Of a stretch of DNA of 12,202 nt, positions 7,392 to 12,202 are shown piece after piece. A program made the position numbers and the translations under genes. Position 1 is the stretch's first letter; each line of letters begins with the position of its first letter. Source of the stretch: a bacterium (GTDB lineage Bacteria; Ratteibacteria; UBA8468; B48-G9; JAFGKM01); contig DAOOVW010000044.1 of the NCBI GenBank assembly GCA_035370465.1, forward strand, positions 1 to 12,202, given 5' to 3'. The notes below the pieces were generated by a model. That model searched no databases. It saw only the letters and a program-made list of their open reading frames with translations, and had not been told where the DNA came from.

Positions 7392-7715
7392 TTATTTATT
7401 TTTATTCTTCCATTGTCTTCCAAAATATGTCTCATTTACTTCTACTATCCATCCAAAATTCTTTGGAATATCTCTTTGCATAATTTCTCTTATTTTATTA
7501 CAACATTTTAAAATTTTATACTCTGATAATCCCGTTTGCTCTTTTATCATTTTTACCCTTTTAGATATTAAAAATCACCTCAAAAATTTCTTCCATTCAT
7601 ATCTGCAATTTTTACACCTTATTTTACCCCTTCTCTTTCTTCCTCGCTCTCTGATACCTCTCTGCTATTTTTTACTTATTTTCTTCCTTATTCCCATTTT
7701 TAATTCCTTTTTCAT
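7392..7715 (-). pseudogene. Decayed IS1595-family transposase fragment
   Basis: From an ATG at 7715, preceded by GGAGGTG, one frame runs to a TAA at 7392 with two internal stops (a TAG and a TGA). Before the TGA it contains half of a zinc ribbon (RGKIRCKNCRYEWKKF). After it comes a helix-turn-helix-like stretch (IKEQTGLSEYKILKCCNKIR) and the phrase IVEVNETYFGRQWKNK. In IS1595/ISXO2-like transposases the last phrase normally reads EVDETYFGG..KNK, where D is the first residue of the catalytic triad; here it is Asn. The spacing between zinc ribbon and catalytic motif is shorter than in intact enzymes, implying an internal deletion, and the rest of the catalytic domain is absent. The fragment is dead. 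The last 52 codons (7550-7392) could still be read as a small open frame. Confidence 0.7.
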
Positions 7716-7717
7716 TT

Positions 7718-7753
7718 GCACCTCCGGTTTTTTCTTATTTTATCCGAAGGTGC
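7718..7753 (-). promoter_or_regulatory. Hairpin that masks the ribosome binding site of the transposase remnant
   Basis: In the minus-strand RNA, GCACCUUCGG (7753-7744) pairs with CCGGAGGUGC (7727-7718) over 10 base pairs, one of them G-U, with a 16-base loop. The second arm contains the Shine-Dalgarno GGAGGUG and ends 2 bases before the ATG at 7715. The plus-strand version would have a mismatch, so the fold suits the minus transcript. Insertion sequences are known to use such structures to block translation of read-through RNA. Confidence 0.6.
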
Positions 7754-7842
7754 TATTTAAATCCTATTTTTCGAGTAGATTCCTATTTTGTCTTGTCTAA
7801 CATACCTTTTGGAGTAGATTTATTATGTCTCAATTCGTTGGT

Positions 7843-7871
7843 TTGAAGTTTATCATTTTAAAAGGTATAAT
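7843..7871 (+). promoter_or_regulatory. Promoter of the MEMO gene, implying a leaderless mRNA
   Basis: TTGAAG (7843-7848), 17 bases, then a perfect TATAAT (7866-7871). The ATG of the next gene begins 7 bases after the -10 box, at the position where transcription should start, and there is no Shine-Dalgarno. A perfect 9-base inverted repeat (ATACCTTTT at 7802-7810, AAAAGGTAT at 7860-7868) overlaps the -10 box and may be an operator or chance. Confidence 0.7.
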
Positions 7872-7877
7872 ATTTTT

Positions 7878-8690
7878 ATGGAAAATGTAAGAGAACCAGT
7901 AGTAGCAGGTTATTTTTATCCATCTTCAAAGTCACAACTTTTAAGAATGCTTGAAGAGTTTATCAAAAAAGATGATGAAAAAGAAGATGCAATATCAATA
8001 GTGGTTCCTCATGCGGGCTATATTTATTCTGGGAAAACAGCAGGGAGTGTCTATTCAAAAATTGTAGTTCCTGAAACTGTTATAATTATCGGTCCAAATC
8101 ATACTGGATATGGAGAACCATATGCAGTTGCTTCTTATGATTGGTGGCTTACTCCTATTGGTAAAATTCCTGTTAATAAGAACCTTGTTAATCTTCTTGT
8201 TGAGAAAAGTAGATATCTTCAAATAGATAATTTTGCTCATGAAAGAGAACATTCTGTTGAAGTACAACTGCCTTTTCTTCAAGTTGTAAAAAGTAATTTT
8301 AAGATTGTTCCAATAACTTTGATGGGATATATTGATAATCCGGCGTGGATTGAAATAGGAGAGGCAATTGCTGAAAGTATAAAAGAACTTGGAGAAAAGG
8401 TTCTAATTGTTGCCAGTTCTGATATGACCCATTATAAACCACATGATATTGCTGAAGAAAATGATAAGTATGCTATTGAAGCAATTTGTTGTTTAGATGA
8501 AGACCTTTTAATTGAAAGGATACTTGAAAGGGAAATTTCAATATGTGGGTATGCTCCAATAATTGTCTCAATTGTTGCTTCAAAAATTTTAGGAGCGCAA
8601 CAAGGAGACCTCATAAGATATACAACAAGTGGAGAAACTTCAGGTGACAGGGACCAGGTAGTTGGTTATGCAGGAATACTTATAAAATAG
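7878..8690 (+). CDS. amrB: MEMO1 family protein (AmmeMemoRadiSam system protein B)
   Basis: This 270-residue protein has the full set of MEMO family landmarks: REPVVAGYFYP at 5-15, VVPHAGYIYSG at 42-52 (H45), GPNHTG at 72-77 (H75), HEREHSVEVQLPFL at 121-134, SSDMTHY at 180-186 (D182, H185), and SICGYAP at 221-227 (C223). The fold is related to class III extradiol dioxygenases, and the conserved His/Cys cluster sits where those enzymes bind iron; the cellular reaction is not well established. In many bacteria and archaea it occurs with an AMMECR1-domain protein and a radical SAM enzyme, neither of which is in this window. The length is typical of the family. The start is set by the promoter, which leaves essentially no 5' leader. 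The next gene follows 24 bases after the stop and is probably co-transcribed. Confidence 0.92.
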   Translation: MENVREPVVAGYFYPSSKSQLLRMLEEFIKKDDEKEDAISIVVPHAGYIYSGKTAGSVYSKIVVPETVIIIGPNHTGYGEPYAVASYDWWLTPIGKIPVNKNLVNLLVEKSRYLQIDNFAHEREHSVEVQLPFLQVVKSNFKIVPITLMGYIDNPAWIEIGEAIAESIKELGEKVLIVASSDMTHYKPHDIAEENDKYAIEAICCLDEDLLIERILEREISICGYAPIIVSIVASKILGAQQGDLIRYTTSGETSGDRDQVVGYAGILIK

Positions 8691-8702
8691 GAATTATGAC
8701 AA

Positions 8703-8707
8703 GGGAG
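8703..8707 (+). promoter_or_regulatory. Ribosome binding site selecting the TTG start at 8715
   Basis: GGGAG lies 24 to 13 bases downstream of the end of the MEMO gene. It is 7 bases from TTG at 8715 but only 1 base from the earlier TTG at 8709, so 8715 is the better start. The nearby ATG at 8696 is in another frame and soon meets a stop. Confidence 0.55.
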
Positions 8708-8714
8708 TTTGAGT

Positions 8715-10625
8715 TTGTTTATATTTCTTTTAATTTCTCTTTCAGTTGCAAGTATTTTTTATTCTCTAAAACTTTGTGAAAAAGATAATTTTCCAGAATT
8801 TTTGCTCATTTTTTTAATTATCTTTTATTCTCAAATACTTTGTTTTTCTATAGCTTTAGGTCTTTTTCATATTTTAAATTTAAAATTTCTTTTCTTTTTT
8901 TCTCTTGTTTCTGTTATTATTTCTATTTTAAAATATAAAAAAGAAACTATTAAAATCTTTTTAACATCATCTTTTTCTAACTTTAATATTATTATTTTTT
9001 CCCTTGTTTTCTCTTTTTATTTCTTTGCCTGTATTCAACTTTCTTTTCTACTACCTCCTCTTGCAACAGATGGACTTCTTTACCATCTTCCTTTTGCAGT
9101 TCACTTTTTAAAAACATCCTCAATTTCTTTATGCCCTCTTTATTTTGTTGATATTGCTATGAGTTATTATCCCTTTGGGGGAGAAATATTTTATTTTTTT
9201 ACTTTACTTTCACAAAAGGACTTTTTACTTAAATTCACGCAATTGCCTTTTCTTATTATGGGAACTATTTCTGTTTTTTTAATCTCCAAGGAACTTTCTT
9301 TCTCAAACATTTCATCACTCCTAACTTCTTTAATTTTTGCTATGATAAAACCTATTTTTCAAGAAGCATCTCTATGCTTTGTTGATCTTATGATGGCTTC
9401 AACTTTTCTTGCTTCTATCTATTTTTTATTAAAAGACAAGAAAAAATATATTGTTTTAGCAATTCTTTCATGTACAATTTTAATTTCAATAAAAACACTT
9501 TCTTTAATTTATTTTCTTTTTTTAGTTCCTTTTTTCTTTAAGAAAAGAGATGGGAAATACATAAAAAAAGATATATTTTTCTCATTAGTTTATTTCTTTT
9601 TCTTTGGATTTTTTTCATATATAAGAAATTTCATTGTTACAAAAAATCCATTTTACCCGGCTAATATCTCTATTGGAAAATTTACAATTTTTCCCGGCTC
9701 ATACATTTACAAAAAGGGACTTCCAATAAATTGCTTTAAAATTTTATTTCACCCACAATCTCATATAGACCCTTCTTTTTTTATAATTTCTATTATGTTT
9801 CTATTTCTATTTATTTCTATTTTTATTTATTGTATAGAAAAAAGAAAATTCCCTTATTTATTTTTTCTTCCTTTTTTTATAATTTTGGGATATTTTATTT
9901 TAATTCCTCCTAATTATTATCAAATAAGACATCTCCTTCCAATTTATGGAATTTGTGCAATTGCCTTTGTTTTTCCATTTCAAAAAGGATACTTTCAATA
10001 TCTTCCTTTTTTATTTCTTTTTTATTTCTTTTGTCTCCTTTTTCCTTATAACCACCAAAATGTTTATCTTTTCCTTATTATCTTTACAATTTTTACAATT
10101 TCTTTTTATTTGATTAAAAAATTTCCTATTTTTAATTTTATTTTCTTCTTTTTCTTTTTTCTCTATCTTTCCGTTTATTTATTTCCTGTTGCAACTTTTT
10201 CATATAATAAAGTCAAGTTTAAAATATGGGGAACATTTTATAAGGACTTTGCTGATGTGTGGGAATTTGTTGGTAAAAGCAAAAACAAAAATATCTCTTA
10301 TGTTGGTGGGTTTCTTTTATATCCATTTTTTGGAGAAAATTATTCCAATAATCTTTATTATCAATCTGTAAATTCTGTTGAAACATATCCAGTCCATTTT
10401 TACAAAGGAAAAATTGTTTTCTCTGAAGAAAATCCAGAAAAAATTTATAGAAAGGACCCATCATTTAATCTCTGGTTTATGGGACTAAAAAAGAAAAAAA
10501 TTGATTGGGTAGTTTTGAAAAAAGATGAATATTATATTGAAAAAGAATGGATTGAAAAAAACCCTCAATATTTTAAATTAATATTTTCAGGTAAAATTAC
10601 AGAAATTTATAATTTTTTATACTGA
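8715..10625 (+). CDS. Polytopic membrane protein, probable GT-C glycosyltransferase
   Basis: This 636-residue protein has about a dozen hydrophobic segments filling residues 1-490, then a soluble C-terminal part of about 140 residues. After the third or fourth helix comes LPPLATDGLLYHLPFAVHFL (113-132). An Asp in the first large outer loop followed by YHLPFA is the usual catalytic-site signature of GT-C enzymes that transfer sugars from polyprenyl-phosphate donors. Further on are MSYYPFGGE (149-157) and YIRNFIVTKNPFYPA (302-316), the latter matching the YxRN...NPxYP phrase common in these proteins. The acceptor is unknown; a surface glycan or glycoprotein is plausible. In-frame starts are limited to TTG codons because a TGA at 8697-8699 closes the frame upstream. 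The protein is extremely rich in Phe, Ile and Leu, making the plus strand very T-rich. It probably shares a transcript with the MEMO gene. The family assignment is by motif only. Confidence 0.7.
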   Translation: MFIFLLISLSVASIFYSLKLCEKDNFPEFLLIFLIIFYSQILCFSIALGLFHILNLKFLFFFSLVSVIISILKYKKETIKIFLTSSFSNFNIIIFSLVFSFYFFACIQLSFLLPPLATDGLLYHLPFAVHFLKTSSISLCPLYFVDIAMSYYPFGGEIFYFFTLLSQKDFLLKFTQLPFLIMGTISVFLISKELSFSNISSLLTSLIFAMIKPIFQEASLCFVDLMMASTFLASIYFLLKDKKKYIVLAILSCTILISIKTLSLIYFLFLVPFFFKKRDGKYIKKDIFFSLVYFFFFGFFSYIRNFIVTKNPFYPANISIGKFTIFPGSYIYKKGLPINCFKILFHPQSHIDPSFFIISIMFLFLFISIFIYCIEKRKFPYLFFLPFFIILGYFILIPPNYYQIRHLLPIYGICAIAFVFPFQKGYFQYLPFLFLFYFFCLLFPYNHQNVYLFLIIFTIFTISFYLIKKFPIFNFIFFFFFFLYLSVYLFPVATFSYNKVKFKIWGTFYKDFADVWEFVGKSKNKNISYVGGFLLYPFFGENYSNNLYYQSVNSVETYPVHFYKGKIVFSEENPEKIYRKDPSFNLWFMGLKKKKIDWVVLKKDEYYIEKEWIEKNPQYFKLIFSGKITEIYNFLY

Positions 10626-10660
10626 TAGTTTTGGATATTTTATTTATAATTATATGTTTT

Positions 10661-11743
10661 TTAATTACTTTTTAAGAATAATAATTTACAAATACCAAGA
10701 AAAGCATAAATAGAAGATACTATCAAAAATGTATTTTTAAATTCAAACATATTACTTAAAAAACCACAGCAAATAGGACCCATAGAACTACCTAATCCTA
10801 TAAAAAATTCATGTATCTCTGTTTTAAATCCAAGTTTTAGGTGTGAAATTAAACTATTATGATAAGAAATAGCACTTAATATACCTATTATTGAAAAAGG
10901 AATTAAAAATTCAACTGGTTTTTTCAAAAAAAGAAACAGAAAAAATGACAGAGAAAAGAAAAAACAGGCAAAAGGGAAAAAGAATTTATTTTTAAAAACA
11001 GGTTTATTTCTTATTAGAAAGAATGTTAAAAAATTAAAAACCTGAAGAGAAGAAACAAGAAAACTTATATTTTTAGGTGATAATTTTATTTCAAGTCCAT
11101 ATCTTGGAAAAAGAAAAAATGAATAACCAACTGCAAAATAACTTAAAAAATTCAAAATTCTTACATCTTTTATATCTTTTTTATTTATATTTTTTCTCTC
11201 AATTCCTTCAAAGTTATTCTTATTTATAATAGGAGATAGATGATTTTTTTTGAATAAAATAAAGTAAATACCAAGAATTATAAGAAGCAAACCCGATATA
11301 ATAAATGGTAAAGAATTTCTAATTGAATAAATAAAACCTGAAAGGAAAAATCCAATAATAACACCAAATGACCATGAAATATTAAAATATCCTGTATGTT
11401 TTGGTTCTGTTTTTCTGAAAGATAATTGAATATTTGGCCAGAATCTTCCAAATAGAAACCCAATTAGTAATAGTGATATTAAAAAAACTTTCCATGGCAA
11501 AGCAGATAATAAAAGATAAAATAAACCAATAAAGAAAATTGTAAAGGGGAAAATTTTTTCTTCTTCATATTTTGAAAAAATAAATGTTGTAATTGTATAT
11601 GAAAAATTTATTAAAAAGCCAGAAAGTCCAATACTGAATTTACTCACATTGTATTTTTCAGTGAGATACATTGGAATAGACACATCTACTATACTGGTTG
11701 ACATACTAACTAAAAAAGCAATTATATTTAAAATTAAGTACAT
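10661..11743 (-). CDS. MFS-type transporter
   Basis: This 360-residue membrane protein has about 12 predicted helices in a 6+6 arrangement: six between residues 2 and 164, a basic hydrophilic linker (165-195, IERKNINKKDIKD), and six between 196 and 356. Features in line with the major facilitator superfamily are GRFWPNIQ after helix 4 (99-106) and SWSFGVIIGFFLSG in helix 5 (123-136), a glycine-rich helix like motif C of MFS proteins. The internal loop between helices 2 and 3 is short and acidic (SKYEEEK), unlike the classical motif A, and the protein is shorter than the usual 390-420 residues. The substrate cannot be told; a drug or metabolite exporter is possible. It is convergent with the glycosyltransferase-like gene (35 bases apart, no clear terminator between them). 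There is no evident Shine-Dalgarno before the ATG. Confidence 0.7.
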   Translation of the reverse strand: MYLILNIIAFLVSMSTSIVDVSIPMYLTEKYNVSKFSIGLSGFLINFSYTITTFIFSKYEEEKIFPFTIFFIGLFYLLLSALPWKVFLISLLLIGFLFGRFWPNIQLSFRKTEPKHTGYFNISWSFGVIIGFFLSGFIYSIRNSLPFIISGLLLIILGIYFILFKKNHLSPIINKNNFEGIERKNINKKDIKDVRILNFLSYFAVGYSFFLFPRYGLEIKLSPKNISFLVSSLQVFNFLTFFLIRNKPVFKNKFFFPFACFFFSLSFFLFLFLKKPVEFLIPFSIIGILSAISYHNSLISHLKLGFKTEIHEFFIGLGSSMGPICCGFLSNMFEFKNTFLIVSSIYAFLGICKLLFLKSN

Positions 11744-11805
11744 TTTTATAATAATTTGGTAATTTTAAAATTTTTGTCTTAATTTTTACTTAATTAAACC
11801 AATAT

Positions 11806-11833
11806 ATCATACCATAGGTAAACCCTAAAACAA
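11806..11833 (-). promoter_or_regulatory. Possible promoter of the MFS transporter gene
   Basis: On the minus strand TTGTTT (11833-11828) is followed after 16 bases by TATGAT (11811-11806), which carries an extended -10 TGG in front. Transcription would start near 11799, about 55 bases before the ATG. The -35 box is weak (3 of 6). Confidence 0.35.
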
Positions 11834-11863
11834 TTAGGAAATGATAAATTTCTTTAAAAAATC

Positions 11864-11892
11864 TTATACAAAAGCAATTAATATGGTATAAT
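11864..11892 (+). promoter_or_regulatory. Promoter-like sequence facing the right-hand repeat cluster
   Basis: A perfect TATAAT (11887-11892) with an extended -10 TGG lies 17 bases after a poor -35 (TTATAC). It points into the repeat cluster, where no gene is seen inside the window. It could serve something beyond the right edge or be chance in AT-rich DNA. Confidence 0.3.
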
Positions 11893-11940
11893 AAAAAGTA
11901 ATAAGTCAGTAGAACCTTTATGTTAGGCACAAATGAAAAT

Positions 11941-11983
11941 CCATCCCCTCGGGCATAGCCCTACGGGCGAGCCCACCTTCTCC
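11941..11983 (-). repeat. 43-nt GC-rich element, copy 2 (inverted)
   Basis: This is the reverse complement of 3421-3463 with three mismatches, including the CTCGCCCGTAGGGC and TATGCCCGAG parts. It opens the right-hand repeat cluster and is followed by a degenerate relative of the 2983-3003 arm (CTCCACAAAGCGTGGCGGAC near 11982-12001). Confidence 0.8.
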
Positions 11984-12037
11984 TCCACAAAGCGTGGCGG
12001 ACAGGATTTGTTAAAGGAAGGAATAAGAACAAAAAAA

Positions 12038-12108
12038 ATCCCCTCTTTGAAAAACCGACAAAAGCAGATTACCTTGTGCCTCAGAGTTGGTGCGTCATAC
12101 AAAATATT
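12038..12108 (-). repeat. TGACGCACCAACTCTG module, copy 3 (inverted)
   Basis: The 16-base core is at 12082-12097 on the minus strand. It is followed, reading minus, by AGGCACAAGGTAATC and TTTTGTCGGTTTTTCAAAGAGGGG, closely matching copy 2 at 3728-3800 and the tail of copy 1 at 3236-3304. Confidence 0.8.
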
Positions 12109-12202
12109 CCCCCTTTAACAAAGGGGGATGGAGGGGGATTTAATATGAAATCCATCCCATCCTTCCTTTTTCAAAGGAAGGAGTATATTTTTCCCCTTTA
12201 AT
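12108..12202. repeat. Hairpin repeats at the right edge, cluster 3
   Basis: The hairpins are 12109-12125 (CCCCCTTT/AAAGGGGG, loop AAC) and 12161-12181 (CCTTCCTTT/AAAGGAAGG, loop TTC), with the beginning of another (TTCCCCTTTA) cut by the window end. Apart from promoter-like boxes, the stretch 11744-12202 contains no gene; the small frame at 11933-12118 merely reads the repeats. Confidence 0.75.

Noticed and set aside
8696..8698. ATG as the start of the glycosyltransferase-like gene
   Set aside because: It is in a different frame and its reading ends within about 30 codons; the main frame has a TGA at 8697-8699, leaving TTG starts only.
10626..10660. A bidirectional terminator between the convergent GT-C and MFS genes
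   Set aside because: The 35 bases are AT-rich, but I find no stable stem followed by a T-run on either strand.
11933..12118. A 61-codon plus-strand frame
   Set aside because: It reads through the 43-nt element and the 16-base core module; the peptide (SPTGEPTFSSTKRGG) is the familiar artefact of such repeats.

Overview
The window is an AT-rich bacterial chromosome segment with five substantial protein genes, one transposase remnant and two clusters of GC-rich hairpin repeats. The code looks standard: TGA is used as a stop for several genes. Secreted cohesin/dockerin proteins, a clostripain-type protease, a MEMO-family protein and dispersed hairpin repeats suggest a poorly characterised, probably uncultured anaerobic lineage. 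Candidate-phylum bacteria such as Omnitrophota-like groups come to mind, but this is inference and no marker gene here fixes the taxonomy.

Left part (1-2822, minus strand): one very long reading frame that runs off the left edge of the window. It encodes a secreted protein of at least 940 residues with a signal peptide, a beta-rich N-terminal half with beta-helix-like repeats, and a zincin-type metalloprotease motif (HELGH). It is followed upstream (2823-3866) by about 1 kb without a gene. That stretch holds a 29-nt direct repeat pair and a cluster of short hairpins whose arms covary between copies.

Centre (3867-7240, minus strand): a two-gene operon with a 4-base ATGA overlap. The first gene encodes a secreted cohesin-domain protein. 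The second encodes a secreted C11 (clostripain-like) cysteine protease with a C-terminal dockerin-like domain. The obvious reading is that protease and cohesin protein dock on each other outside the cell as a small non-cellulosomal complex. A good sigma70-type promoter lies about 90 bases upstream. Beyond it (7392-7715) is a dead IS1595-family transposase fragment whose ribosome-binding site sits inside a hairpin.

Right part: a MEMO family/AmmeMemoRadiSam B gene (7878-8690, plus) whose promoter implies a leaderless mRNA. It is followed 24 bases later by a GT-C-like membrane glycosyltransferase candidate with a TTG start. An MFS-type transporter is convergent with these (10661-11743, minus). 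The window ends in a second repeat cluster (from about 11940), which carries inverted copies of the repeats seen at 2983-3808. The two repeat clusters therefore bracket about 8 kb in inverted orientation.
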